Position numbers and translations under genes: made by a program
Shown: positions 10,130 to 20,462 of the stretch, in pieces
How the letters are laid out: each line of letters begins with the position of its first letter
How positions within the stretch are numbered: the first letter of the stretch is position 1
The notes under the pieces: model-generated
Seen by the model: the letters and a program-made list of their open reading frames with translations, nothing else
The model's database searches: none
What the model was told of the DNA's origin: nothing
From: Azorinus chamasolen
Taxonomy: Eukaryota > Mollusca > Bivalvia > Cardiida > Solecurtidae
NCBI GenBank assembly: GCA_963576725.1
Contig: OY755243.1
Coordinates: 74,794,106 to 74,858,105 of the forward strand
Direction: 5' to 3'
Length of the DNA: 64,000 bases

Positions 10130-12297
10130 CTAGAACTATCACTAAAGATCATGAATACCCCACACGGCAGCCTTGATTGCAAATCCAAGTTTTGAACATG
10201 TAACAGGACCAAATAACAAAAATACCCAAAGTTCAAATAGAGAAAATTCTGTAATTTATGCCAAGTATCAAGTGAATCAGGTTGAAATTGAAGGAGGAGT
10301 TCAAAGTACAAGATTTTGCCTGCCAATTTCAAGGCCAAAGGTCAAGGTCACAGAGACCTGAAATTTGTGTCTTGCACATCTACTACTCCTGAGTAACATT
10401 TATGCCAAGTATCAAGTAATCAGGCTGAAAGTGAAGGAGGAGTTCAAAGTACAAGATTTTGCCTGCCAATTTTAAGACCAATTTCAAGGCCAAAGGTCAA
10501 GGTCACAGAGATTTTAAAGTTGTGTCTTGCACATCTACTACTCCTGAGTAACATTTATGCCAAGTATCAAGTGAATCAGGTTGAAAGTGAAGGAGGAGTT
10601 CAAAGTACAAGATTTTGCCTGCCAATTTCAAGACCAATTTCAAGGCCAACGGGCAAGGTCAAGGTCACAGAGACCTGCAATTTGTGTCTTGCACATATAC
10701 TACTCCTGAGTAACATTTATGCCAAGTATCAAGTGAATCAGGTTGAAATTGAAGGAGGAGTACAAAGTACAAGACGATGCCTGCCAATTTCAAGACCAAT
10801 TTCAAGGCCAAAGGTCAAGGTCACAGAGATTTTAAATTTGTGTCTTGCACATCTACTACTCCTGAGTGACATTTATGCCAAGTATCAAGTGAATCAGGTT
10901 GAAATTGAAGGAGGAGTTCAAAGTACAAGATTTTGCCTGCCAATTTTAAGACCAATTTCAAGGCTAAAGGTCAAGGTCAAGGTCACATAGACCTGAAATT
11001 TATGTCTTGCACATCTACTACTCCTGAGTAACATTTATGCCAAGTATCAAATGAATCAGGTTGAAAGTGAAGGAGGAGTTTGCCGTACAATATTTTGCTT
11101 GCCAATTTTAAGACCAATGTCAAGGCCAAATGTCAAGGTCACAGAGATTTTAAATTTGTGTCTTGCACATCTACTAGTCCTGAGTAACATTTATGCCAAG
11201 TATCAAGTTAATCAGGTTGAAATTGAAGGAGGAGTTCAAAGTACAAGATTTTGCCTGCCAATTTAAAGACCAATTTCAAGGCCAAAGGTCAAGGTCAAGG
11301 TCACAGAGACCTGAAATTTGTGTCTTGCACATATACTACTCCTGAGTAACATTTATGCCAAGTATCAAGTGAATCAGGTTGAAAGTGAAGGAGGAGTTCA
11401 AAGTACAAGATTTTGCCTGCCAATTTCAAGACCAATTTTAAGGCCAAAGGTCAATGTCAAGGTCACTGAGACCTGAAATTTATGTCTTGCACATCTACTA
11501 CTCCTGAGTAACATTTATGCCAAGTATCAAATGAATCAGGTTGAAAGTGAAGGAGGAGTTTGCCGTACAAGATTTTGCTTGCCAATTTTAAGACCAATTT
11601 CAAGGCCAAATGTCAAGGTCACAGAGATTTTAAATTTGTGTCTTGCACATCTACTAGTCCTGAGTAACATTTATGCCAAGTATCAAGTGAATCAAGTTGA
11701 AATTGAAGGAGGAGTTCAAAGTACAAGATTTTGCCTGCCAATTTCAAGACCAATTTCAAGACCAAAGGTCAAGGTCAAGGTCACAGAGACCTGAAATTTG
11801 TGTCGTGCACATCTACTACTCCTGAGTAACATTTATGCCAAGTATCAAGTGAATCAGGTTGAAATTGAAGGAGGAGTTCAAAATACAAGATTTTGCCTGC
11901 CATTTTCAAGACCAATTTCAGGGCCAAAGGTCAAGGTCACAGAGACCTGAAATTTGTGTCTTGCACATCTACTACTCCTGAGTAACATTTATGCCAAGTA
12001 TCACGTGAATCAGGTTGAATGTGAAGGAGGAGTTCAAAGTACAAGCTTTGGCCTGCCAATTTCAAGACCAATTTCAAGGCCAAAGGTCAAGGTCAAGGTC
12101 ACAGAGACCTGAAATTTGTGTCTTGCACATATACTACTCCTGAGTAACATTTATGCCAAGTGTCAAGTGAATCGGGTTGAAATTGAAGGAGGAGTTTGCC
12201 GTACAAGATTTTGCAGACCGACCGACCGACCGACCGCCCGACCGACAGGCTGATTCCAGTATACCCCCCTCAAACTCTGTTTGTGGGGGTATAATGA
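10130..12297 (+). mobile_element. Tandem-repeat element with terminal hairpin (pearl/Helentron-like)
   Basis: The left lead is AACTAGAACTATCACTAAAG. Thirteen long-unit tandem repeats follow, then a GACC microsatellite (12217-12243) and a closing hairpin TATACCCCCCTCAAAC / GTTTGTGGGGGTATA. Reading frames within it arise from the repeat period. The relation to pearl elements of bivalves (tandem-repeat core plus microsatellite) is from general knowledge and not proven here. Confidence 0.6.
10245..12215 (+). repeat. 156/162-bp satellite with a 480-bp higher-order unit
   Basis: The landmark TATGCCAAGTATCAA occurs 13 times at spacings of mostly 156 and 162 bp. The 6-bp difference is one versus two extra AAGGTC steps in the GGTCAAGGTCACAGAG block. 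The stretch 11041-11520 repeats at 11521-12000 almost base for base, including the diagnostic GTTTGCCGTACAA, so three monomers have been duplicated together. Confidence 0.9.
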
Positions 12298-12354
12298 TTT
12301 CATAATTTGTTACATGAATATTCAATAGGAAAAGGGTAAAGACATGATAAAAAT

Positions 12355-12475
12355 TGTGCAAAAATGTCCGATAAGAGATTTCTGCATTGCTAAATGTCCT
12401 GCATTAAGCAGCCATCTGATATATAGACCACTGCAATAATTCATTTAGTTGTCGCTATAGAATACTTTACTGTAT
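12355..12475. mobile_element. Family F/F2 partial copy
   Basis: CCTGCATTAAGCAGCCATC and the right terminus TCGCTATAGAATACTTTACTG plus TA are recognisable. The left half is gone. Confidence 0.5.
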
Positions 12476-12839
12476 CTTTCATTTATTTTGACTGTGGTGG
12501 ACTTTCTCTCGAAGAGTACAGACATGTGAGGAGAGATCGAGAGAACGCGGGTGCGTGGGTGTCTTTGATATCTTCATGTCACGAATATAACGGGCTGGAT
12601 GTCGAATACGGCTGTCAAGTAGAGTTAGTAGACACGTATTAGGACATTAGCGATTCACTTGAAACACATTCACCAGAGGGACCAAAGTGTGTTTCGAACT
12701 AAAAGTCACCAACGTGAGTATGTCAACGACTTGCGAAGACAATACGATAAGACTAACTCATTTTTTGGCGAAGGCAATGTCTGCAATAGACATTCAATAA
12801 TTCTCAATTCGAAATGCGGTTGAAACAACGACCCTTGAA
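12476..12839. other. No feature recognised
   Basis: About 360 bp of mixed composition without a usable frame or family match. Confidence 0.45.
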
Positions 12840-13041
12840 TTAACCATTTACTCCATAAACACACTTTTTACGCCGTCTGCTCAAGGTCTGCTCTGTTAGT
12901 GTATCCTATACTATCGATAAGATTCTGTAGTCTTGTCATGGCCAAACAGTTATGTGTCCATGTGCTATTATAACAATTAATCTTATTAATATTCATGGTG
13001 TCACCATTTCTAACATGCATATGCATGGCGTATAGGTTTAA
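12840..13041 (+). mobile_element. Family D MITE, hairpin mostly deleted
   Basis: TTAACCATTTACTCCATAAA at the left and CATGGCGTATAGGTTTAA at the right. The internal text GGCCAAACAGTTATGTGTCC matches the D copy at 33047. The hairpin is reduced to GTCTGCTCAAGGTCTGCTC. It carries CTATCGATAAGATTCTGTAG (12911-12930), which recurs at 13453. Confidence 0.65.
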
Positions 13042-13221
13042 CCCTTTTCCTCCATTAATACGCCTTTCTACGTCTTTGCAATAGTCACTTTATGAAACCA
13101 TTGTGATAAATAGAGCATTTGCTCCAATTCTGAAATTTTCCTTTTCTCTAATTAATGCTCCTTTTCGGTAGATTTATTCTAGAGATAGGGTCTAAAAATA
13201 GCCTATGAGGGAATGGGTTAA
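13038..13221 (+). mobile_element. Chimeric MITE, D-type left end and C-type body
   Basis: The first 50 bases (CCTCCATTAATACGCCTTTC, TACGTCTTTGCA) are D-like. From AGTCACTTTATGAAACC onward the sequence is family C to GGGAATGGGTTAA. One C hairpin arm is lost after TTTGCTCC. It shares its left TTAA with the preceding D copy. Confidence 0.6.
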
Positions 13222-13290
13222 GAACAAAGTAATCATTATTACACCATCATATTGTTTGTTTCTAGCTATCAGTGCGTTACTAATTAATAT

Positions 13291-13538
13291 TTAACCCATT
13301 CCCTGATATTGACCACTTTTGATGACTCTGTAACAGTCACTTTGTGAAACCATTGTCATAAATAGAGCATTTGCTCCATAGGAGCAAATGCTCTATTTAT
13401 CACAATGGTTTAAAACTACAAACTTCTAAAAAATCCTTTTCTCTAGCTAATGCTATCGATAAGATTCTGTAGCTAAATCTGTTCGGTAGATTTATTCAAG
13501 CGGTTGGATCTAAAATAGCCTATGAGGGAATGGGTTAA
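13291..13538 (+). mobile_element. Family C MITE with a 20-bp patch
   Basis: Complete TTAA ends and a full hairpin (ACCATTGTCATAAATAGAGC ... apex TTTGCTCCATAGGAGCAAA). At 13453-13472 it contains CTATCGATAAGATTCTGTAG, absent from other C copies and identical to 12911-12930 in the D copy. Confidence 0.8.
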
Positions 13539-13609
13539 CCTGCTAGGTAAATTACTGCTAGTATAAACTGTCGCCTCGTGAGTTTTCAAAATCAATTTAT
13601 CTTGCATTT

Positions 13610-13770
13610 CTTTTTAAAACACTATCAAAGTGACGAACAGTTTGGATCCTGGGTACAATGTTATAAAACGTCTGAGTATGAGTCTGAGTTTATTCTCTCG
13701 TATCTGATTGGTCAGATTCTGAGCTTTCTTCTGAGCATTGATTAATGATCTTAGACTCAAACAAAAAGTT
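13610..13770. mobile_element. Degenerate H element inside family I text
   Basis: GAACAGTTTGGATCCTGGG is an I hairpin arm. It runs straight into TGTTATAAAACGTCTGAG, the H end, and the inverse AGTTTTATAAGCTC closes near 13770. Copies near 28915 and 29975 show the same pairing. Confidence 0.5.
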
Positions 13771-13981
13771 TTATAAGCTCGATTTATTTATAAATCGTTT
13801 GCAAAACAGTATCACTCATTCGCATATGTCAGCGAAACAGTTATTTTTATATGGACATCATTCAGTAACAGTTTCCAGACATATTATTATGAGTAAAGGA
13901 CGGACGTTCGTGTTGACAACCTGTAAATCTAGCAACACTGGTGATCAACTACCTCTCAGCTCTGACTCCATCTATAATATA

Positions 13982-14391
13982 CAGTTGAACTCTATATCTC
14001 GAACAGAGGTCCGAGTCATCCGATTTCTCAAGCTTTTGATTGGTCAGATTGGAGTTCTCAAGCTTTTGATTGGTCAGATTTGAGACAAAGGCTCAAATCT
14101 GACCAATCAAAAACTTGAGAACGAACTCAGACTCAACTAAAAGTTTTATAAGCTTGGATACAGGACAGTTTCTCAAAGTTAACAGCTTAGTGCAGGTCTG
14201 AAGTAATGCTGAAAGTTCCTACAGGAGCTTTAGGCCTGTATTAAGCTGCCACATGTGTTTCTAGACATACGTAATTAACAATTTTAGAATAATGCTGTAT
14301 TTTATATTTTCGAAGGACCGAACGTTTAGTTCGAGTTGTAAAGTTTGAGTTATCCGAGTTCTAGATATAGAAGTTCAACGGTAGTTAACTT
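13982..14391. mobile_element. Family G MITE carrying an H palindrome
   Basis: The left end CAGTTGAACTCTATATCTCG and right end ATAGAAGTTCAACGG are inverted, each beside TA. Between 14029 and 14155 lies an H element with the palindrome GATTGGTCAGATTTGAG / CTCAAATCTGACCAATC. The G hairpin with GGTCTGAAGTAATGCTG follows at about 14195. Confidence 0.65.
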
Positions 14392-14628
14392 TCTTCGATG
14401 CTGAAAAGTAATGTGTTGCGTACACTAGCATCGTGATTATAACCCTTTATTTCATGAAAGAAAGAATGACATCAACGGTATTTGTTACCAGGTCCTGACA
14501 GTTTTTGAATAGCAATAAAACCCTACTGACGTACGGACGTCTGGATGGATATACCGATGCAAGGACAGGCCGAACCACAATACACACACTATAAGCATGT
14601 AACAAATATTACGCAACTATATATCGTA

Positions 14629-14756
14629 ATTATAACTCTTCTGGCATCGTTTTCATGGTATAAACGCCGTTCCATACATTTGCAAACAGAATATATCTGG
14701 AACTGATGGCTCATATATGAGCCGTCTGATACGAGTTTCTTCTGTCTGCAAAGACA
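14629..14756. mobile_element. Degenerate family A or D fragment
   Basis: The hairpin GATGGCTCATATATGAGCCG with outer arms TTTGCAAACAGA and TCTTCTGTCTGCAAAG is visible. The termini are worn away. Confidence 0.45.
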
Positions 14757-14799
14757 TCAAAAAACCTCTCTATGGGGTAAAGCGTTTAGACCTAGGCCC

Positions 14800-15160
14800 A
14801 AGGTTATAAACCTTCTGAGTCTGAGATCATTCTTAACCCTTCGCTTGCTATTCACGTCAATATACCTACCTGTAAATAGTGAAGACCCAGATGAGACAGC
14901 TCCTGCAGGAGCTGTCTCATCAGGGTCTGCACTATTTACAAGTTGATTGTGCAAACAGTGCACTCCACATCAGTGATTGCACAGCGAAATACCTGTACAC
15001 AGTGAAGATATATGTAATTATACAACAGGGCATGGGTAAAGAAGGAGAATGTGTTTTAAAATTCAGCAAGCGAATGGTTAAGTATCTGCTTTGTCCGAAT
15101 CTGACAAATTAGATGCTTGATAATGATCTCAGACTCAAGCAAACGTTCTAGAACCTCTGG
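14800..15160. mobile_element. H element split by a family B MITE
   Basis: The left part has AAGGTTATAAACCTTCTGAG and TCTGAGATCATTC. The right part has CCGAATCTGACAAATTAG and AATGATCTCAGACTCAAGC. The B copy at 14831-15081 separates them. Confidence 0.5.
14831..15081 (+). mobile_element. Family B MITE, complete
   Basis: TTAA on both sides, CCCTTCGCTTGCTATTC lead and AGCAAGCGAATGG end. The apex is GACAGCTCCTGCAGGAGCTG at 14895-14915. Its internal frame is a hairpin artefact. Confidence 0.85.
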
Positions 15161-15884
15161 TATACGTTTGGTTAGTTTCTATTGAGTAGTTTTACCAATG
15201 CTGTCACGTAATATCGCCCCCTAAAACATGTCGGTTACTGTAATTACCGCTGTTAACAATCAATCAATCAATCAATCAATTTTATTGCATTAAACATAAT
15301 ACAATGTTTATAGCAACTAATGTCAATTACAAATGGATATTCACAGAAATGTGGTGACACGTTAACAATTTCCATATCTTTTCAGAGCCTTAAATAAAGT
15401 TCAAATACTTTCTATCAAAAATATTCTTTACATTTATAATATATCCTGTCCAGCCTACGTCGATTTTCCGTCGTCAAGTCCAGCTTAATTTCATGATTGG
15501 GTCGTTTCTCCTGTCAATATTGCTGATCGTCCTTGGTCACGTGGTCAAAAGGTCGGTCGTCACGTGGATTGTGTCGATTTCTGAATGAATGGGTAGTTCA
15601 TGTGTGTGTAAAGTTGCGTAAGTTGGCCTTATCTGTGATTCATGACGTATTCAGTATTTAGTTGTGGAATTATTGAAATCTGTTTGGGTGAGTATTATTT
15701 GAGTTTATAGTTATTTGCCTGGTTTGCATTATCAGGAAGTCGCAATGTGTAATCGTGATACATGTGCATGCTAATTCTACATAGTATTTTTTGCAAAAAT
15801 GCCGTCTGCTACAGATTGGAGTGTACCCTTATGTGTACGCTCGTGCAAACGTTTTCTATTGTACCGATAAAGAAGTAACACTGT

Positions 15885-16868
15885 TTATTGTTCTGTTCTA
15901 ATTTCTAGTGCATGAAATATATATTTTGCTATATTGTTTACAACTCGTTTTGATGTTTCTGAAAATAAATTAGTTAATTTTTGCATTGATGGCCAGCTGC
16001 AGTAATAACGTTTAAAGTATTTTAGTCTGAGGTGCCGGTATTTCGGACATACCAGTAAGAAATGAAATTCGCTTTCAGTTTTTTTCATGTTACATTGGTT
16101 GCAATGTCTTTCATCCCTGTGTTGATTGATATATCTACCTGTTTCTATTGCTAATTTGTGTGACGATAGTCTTAGTTTGGTGAGTGCGATTCGAAATCTT
16201 TGATCCTGTATGTCATCTAAATATGTTTCAAATTTGTGATCATGTTTAATTAGACTGTAAAAGTCTAGTCTGCTCGAGTTGTTAATACTTGCGTACCAGG
16301 ATTGCTTGTAAGTATCAAATATTCGTTGTTTGATTGATGTGATGTTGATCATTGTTTCATATTGATGTATCCATAAATCAGACATCCCTATTGAATCTAA
16401 AATACTTTTGATTTGATAAGCCCAATTTATGCCGTTGTATATTATATGCATGTCAACGTCGTGCTTTAGCATTTTGTATATGTTCAGTGGAATTGAATTC
16501 TCGTCCATTGAGAGTAATCTAATCCAATACTTCATCATGATGACTTTTCTCGTGACGCTATATGGGAAACGGCCTAACTCTCCATACAAACACTCTAAAT
16601 TTGTTGAATTTTTAACCCTTAGAACTTTTCTACAGAATTTATTATGTATTTTTTCAATATCGCTTGCTTTGTGATTTCCCCATACTTCGGCGCTATAATT
16701 AAGAACAGATCCGACTAGAGCATCGAAGAGTCTACATTGTTATCTTCGATTTGGTTCATTATTGTAAATAAGTTGTGTAATGAATAGGATGCGTGTTGGG
16801 ATATTCGTTTTTGGGTCATGTACCAGTTATTGGTTTTAAAAAAGTAGACTCCTAGATATTTGAAGGAA
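15885..16868 (-). pseudogene. LINE ORF2 C-terminal region with CCHC-like finger
   Basis: From a shifted frame starting MEIVNSFKYLGVYFF (about 16880), the sequence passes through YSAEVWG and then a 234-codon open stretch (15885-16589). The latter includes GRFPYSVTRKVIMMKYWIRL, NWAYQIKSILDSIGMSDLW and the cysteine/histidine cluster HCNQCNMKKTESEFHFLLVC. This order is typical of the region after the polymerase in many invertebrate LINEs, where the finger is thought to bind nucleic acid. A frame break separates the two stretches near 16700. Confidence 0.75.
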
Positions 16869-16869
16869 T

Positions 16870-17541
16870 TTACAATTTCCATAGAGTTCCATTGAGGTAA
16901 AAGTTATATTTTGTATGCCTTCCTTTTTCAAAAATCATTATTTTAGTTTTCTTTGTATTAATTTTTAAACCCCATGTGTTGCAGTATTGTTCTATATCGT
17001 CCAATATTGACTGTAGCGTTTCCGGTTTGTAGCAAAATAAAAGTCCGTCGTCCGCAAATAGGATCATAAATATCTGTAATTCATTTATTGTTAGAATCCC
17101 TTCATGATCAGAATTTATGCTTTGAATTATATCATTTATGAAAAATATGAACATCAGACTGGAGCTTGGGTCTCCCTGTTTGATACCTTTTGTGGAATCG
17201 AAGAACTGCGACATGTGTGATTTGTATCTAACACAGGCTTTAACTACACTGTACATGGATTTGATCGCTTCTGTGAATTTTGTGCTTACGTTTTCTGTTA
17301 AGAGTTTTTGCCATAAATAGTGTCTTTCTAAATTATCGAACGCTTTTTCGAAGTCCAAGAATGCACAGTAAACCTTTTTGTTTTCATTCATCAATTTCGA
17401 GACTACCGTGTGTAATATAAAGATACAGTCAGTTGTGGATTTTCCTTTTTGAAAGCCAAATTGATTGTTTGTAATTTTGTTATTTATTTCAGACCATTTT
17501 GTCAGTCGATTGAGAAGAATTTGGGAGTAAATTTTGCTCAA
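16870..17541 (-). pseudogene. LINE reverse transcriptase core
   Basis: This 223-codon frame has the reverse transcriptase blocks in order. They are NQFGFQKGKSTTDCI (block 2), CAFLDFEKAFDNLER (block A with the first catalytic Asp), GIKQGDPSSSLMFIFFINDI (block B; SP replaced by SS) and FADDGLLF (block C with the catalytic Asp pair), followed by NTWGLKINTKKTKIM (blocks D/E). These residues would support RNA-templated DNA synthesis in a live copy. A frameshift near 16885 breaks the link to the C-terminal part, so the copy is inactive. Confidence 0.88.
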
Positions 17542-18240
17542 AATGTTAATGAGTGTTATTCCTCTCTAGTTTTTTGCTTCGTTTACTTCTCCGCTTTTGA
17601 AGATCGGGATGATAATTCCCTCTCCCCAAGATCTCGGGTAGTTTTTGATGTCAAAAATCTGATTGTAAAGTTTTATAAAAAACGGCGCCATTATTTCTAT
17701 TGAATGCTTGAATATTTCTGCAATAAGTTGATCATTTCCCGCGCTTTTCCCGTTGTTTTGTGATTTAACTGCCTGTGTGAGTTTATTAATGGTGATAGGT
17801 GAATCTAAAAAGCTGTCATGTTTTGTCTGAGATGTATTGTCTGTATCATGGTCTTGCGGTTCTCCGCCGTATAGGTTGTGGAAATGGTTATATACATCAT
17901 TGTCCGTGAGTGATTCAGATGTTGGTCCCGGACATTGATTTTGTTTTTTTACCGTTTTCCAAAACTGTTTCGGGTTCGTTTTAGCCTCGTGTGCCAATCG
18001 CGATCGCTCTTTTTGCCATAAACAGCCTTTTTTCCTTCTTTTTAGCTTGGTTGTACTCTTTTTTCTTTTCTATAAATGTTTTTCTGGAAGCGTATGTTTT
18101 TTCCCTAAAAAGACCATTTCTTGCTTTTGTGTATTTTTTTCTTTTATCGTAACAATTTTTATTAAACCATTTCTTTTTGTTTATATAATGGGTTTTTTTC
18201 TTAATTGAACGAGATTTACCAAACGTTTTAAATGCCTCTT
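17542..18240 (-). pseudogene. LINE ORF2, linker and N-terminal reverse transcriptase part
   Basis: The translated linker includes KRKKYTKARNGLF and FIEKKKEYNQAKKK, the basic W/C-rich spacer that normally follows the endonuclease. It is followed by NPKQFWKTVKK and DSPITINKLTQAVKSQNNGKSAGNDQ, with the conserved GKSxGxD of the first reverse transcriptase motif block. The frame ends at a TAG between GEVNEAKN and RGITLIN near 17570. The protein continues in the same frame after it, so this is a single nonsense change. A frame disturbance also lies near 18000. Confidence 0.8.
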
Positions 18241-18269
18241 CTTGAACGCTATCAATGTCGCATCAGTAA

Positions 18270-18450
18270 TTACCTGAGCAAACAGATTGGATCCAGATGA
18301 GACGCGTCTCATCAGGATCCAAACTGTTTGTTACTGTGAATGGTATTTGAAACGATAAAATAAGAAAAATAAAAAAAATATAGCGGACGAAAAGGTTTGC
18401 AGTGGACAAAATTTGGCTGCGAAAGAGCTAATTAACTCTTCCAGAAAGCG
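18270..18450. mobile_element. Family I MITE at the LINE 5' boundary
   Basis: The hairpin GCAAACAGATTGGATCCAGA / TCAGGATCCAAACTGTTTG closes on GATGAGACGCGTCTCATC at 18295-18313. The right part ends in GCGAAAGAGCTAATT, a worn GCGAAAGGGTTAA. Confidence 0.6.
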
Positions 18451-18489
18451 ACCTAAGAAGCTTGGTGAAAAGGGCGAATATGTGATAAC

Positions 18490-18545
18490 CTTTACAAACA
18501 GTTTGGAATCAGATGAGACGCCGAGTAGCATTATCAAGATCAAAC
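18490..18545. mobile_element. Family I hairpin fragment
   Basis: TTTACAAACAGTTTGGAATC followed by AGATGAGACGCCGAG is one arm. The opposite arm is reduced to ATCAAGATCAAACA. Confidence 0.5.
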
Positions 18546-18964
18546 ATATTTGACGCACCATTTCCATGTTAGAGAAGAAATGCGAAGGAACGTCCACTCT
18601 GACTGTAAAGCAGACATTGTTTGTAGACAAAAAATAAAAAAGGATTATAAGTGTTTCTCCACTGTCGAGAAATATTAATACCGTTTATATTAATTGCGCA
18701 ACAACAACGAAAAACAGCATCACTAACAGAGACAACTTTTAAGACAATTAGTCGGCAGTTTCCTTTTCAATTTAAATACTTTATAATCATTTGTAATAAG
18801 CTCTAAATGTTTCTACATATTGTACATGATACCTTATCAAATCACTATATGATCTATTTAGCATTAACGCTTATCTTGCTGCAAAATTAATGTCTGCTCA
18901 ATATTTTATTTAAGGTTTTTTTCATTGGCTTCCAAACCATCAAACCTTTGAAAAATTATTGGCC

Positions 18965-19036
18965 GAGTGTCAAACAGGTTGGATCCTGATGAGACGCCGA
19001 AAACCAGTAAAGACGCACTGTGTATAAGGAGGGTTA
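18965..19036. mobile_element. Family I fragment ending in TTAA
   Basis: AACAGGTTGGATCCTGATGA and GACGCCGA are kept. The end GGAGGGTTAA lies at 19026-19035. Confidence 0.5.
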
Positions 19037-19351
19037 AATCTTTTACATGAAATAGACAAATAGATATTTGAAAAGTCTTTCATCATTCTCTAATTCACAA
19101 GTAATATGATCAGATAATTATTTTCACTTTCACTGCAAATTCAGAAACTTTGTCGCCATTGCACAATCAACAGACTTTCATAATGAAAGGGAAATAAATC
19201 AGAACAAATGTCTATAATATTGCTATACAATATAATGAATCTTCATTTTCCGCGGTTTTGTATTAGACTTTGATAAATGGTTGTGCATAGTGGACACAGT
19301 TCAGTCATTACAGCGGATGGACATGACACACTTTAGTGCTTCCTGTTCCAT
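19037..19351. other. No feature recognised
   Basis: About 315 bp of AT-rich sequence with nothing I can name. Confidence 0.45.
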
Positions 19352-19563
19352 TTAACCCTTTCCCTGTTCTGTTTTTATTCCAAATTTCAATTCCTACAGA
19401 ATATCAATGGGCAAAAAAGTTATAACGAAATATGGACTGTGGACAATGTAGCCATTTAACAAAGTAAAGAAACAGATTCAAATTCAATTAGCAATCAGAG
19501 TAGACCCTGCTCAGACGGCTCCTATAATGCGTGAAAACATGTTTATATGAAGGAAAGGGTTAA
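19352..19563 (-). mobile_element. Family A MITE with partial hairpin
   Basis: TTAA ends. The reverse-orientation A tail TTTTTATTCCAAATTTCAAT leads to one hairpin arm AGAGTAGACCCTGCTCAGAC and GGCTCCTATAATGCG. The second arm is deleted. It ends ATATGAAGGAAAGGGTTAA. Confidence 0.8.
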
Positions 19564-20106
19564 GCTGTTCTGTAGTCCGTTTAATTACTAAAATGCCAAT
19601 ATTCAACTTACATAATTATATTCCAATAGTCGTTAATATCAAGTTGTTTGGCAACGCTATTCGTCTTCAGACAAAACAAATCGTATAATCAACTTTATCC
19701 TATTTCATTAGCAAACAGATGAGACAGGATTTGCCTTATCGATATTTATTCTGTTTGCAATGCTTTAAAATGGAGATATAATGCGCAAAGGATTTTATAC
19801 ATTCAACGTTTTGATTGCAGTCGATATGAAATCAAACTATGTTAACGACGTTACCGTGCAGAATAGTAAACAATTTACATGTTGTCCTTGTAAACGTACT
19901 TGGTCTGAAAAGAATGACGTTTTACTAGACCAGTGTGTCAAACTGTCCCTTACCTAATAACAACATCAACAATTCAGCAAATGTCTCTTTCTATTCAAGC
20001 AACTTATCGGTTAACTTACAAGAAAGTGTGGCTATTATCCTGCCAAATGTGCCTAAGCAACTACCTGAATGAGGAACCTTCGTAACAATAGTGTTAACGA
20101 CCTGGA
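19564..20106. other. Mostly featureless, one hairpin relic
   Basis: A worn hairpin GCAAACAGATGAGACAGG / ATTTATTCTGTTTGC at 19711-19760 is the only recognisable item. Confidence 0.45.
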
Positions 20107-20346
20107 TTAACCCTTTCCCTCATATAAACGTGTCTTCACACGTTTGCAAACAGAGTAGACCCAGATCAGACGGCTCTTATAGGAGCCGTCTGATCAGGGT
20201 CTGCTCTGTTTGCTTTGAAATTTGAAAGATGTGTTTCTTTATTTTCTTAAATGGCTACAAAATTCCACCTTCCATATTTTATTATTACTATTTTGTCCAT
20301 GACTATTCGGTAATTTGTAATAAACACAGAACAAGGAAATGGTTAA
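20107..20346 (+). mobile_element. Family A MITE, complete
   Basis: This well-preserved copy has TTAA ends, a hairpin at 20148-20213 with arms GCAAACAGAGTAGACCCAGA and GGGTCTGCTCTGTTTGC, and the apex GGCTCTTATAGGAGCC. The strand asymmetry is clear here: CCCAGATCAG on one arm and CTGATCAGGG on the other. Confidence 0.92.
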
Positions 20347-20462
20347 AGTGTCACGTCTTACCTGAATAGTGATGATCATGATATTTCACTCTCTGGGATT
20401 ATTTTAACCCTGTATCTAAAGAGCATCACAAGATCTCTCAACATACTGTAGATGATCAATTA

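Larger units (their letters stand above)
9698..12341 (+). mobile_element. Family A MITE split by two later insertions
   Basis: The left part (9698-9885) holds the A hairpin and reads to AATAATCTAATTGCTATTAA. The right part (12298-12341) resumes with the A tail ACATGAATATTCAATAGG and AAAAGGGTAAA. Between them sit a family E MITE (9886-10129) and a 2.2-kb tandem-repeat element (10130-12297). Alignment to the intact A copy at 41653 puts both insertions at the A position normally reading TTATTAATAT. Confidence 0.6.
15255..18245 (-). mobile_element. Minus-strand LINE, 5'-truncated, with (ATTG)n tail
   Basis: Read on the minus strand, the element runs from a linker before the reverse transcriptase (near 18240) through the polymerase and a C-terminal zinc-finger-like region, then about 630 bp of untranslated sequence, to an AATAAAA signal (15277-15284) and a short ATTG repeat tail. 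Simple-repeat tails and 5' truncation are usual for LINE insertions. The endonuclease is missing, and the upstream end runs into an I MITE region. The clade is uncertain (CR1/Jockey-like or a related group). Confidence 0.8.

Noticed and set aside
10520..11794. Open frames of 70-156 codons with repeated peptide blocks
   Set aside because: They lie in the 156/162-bp satellite, whose period is a multiple of three. There is no start context or gene structure.
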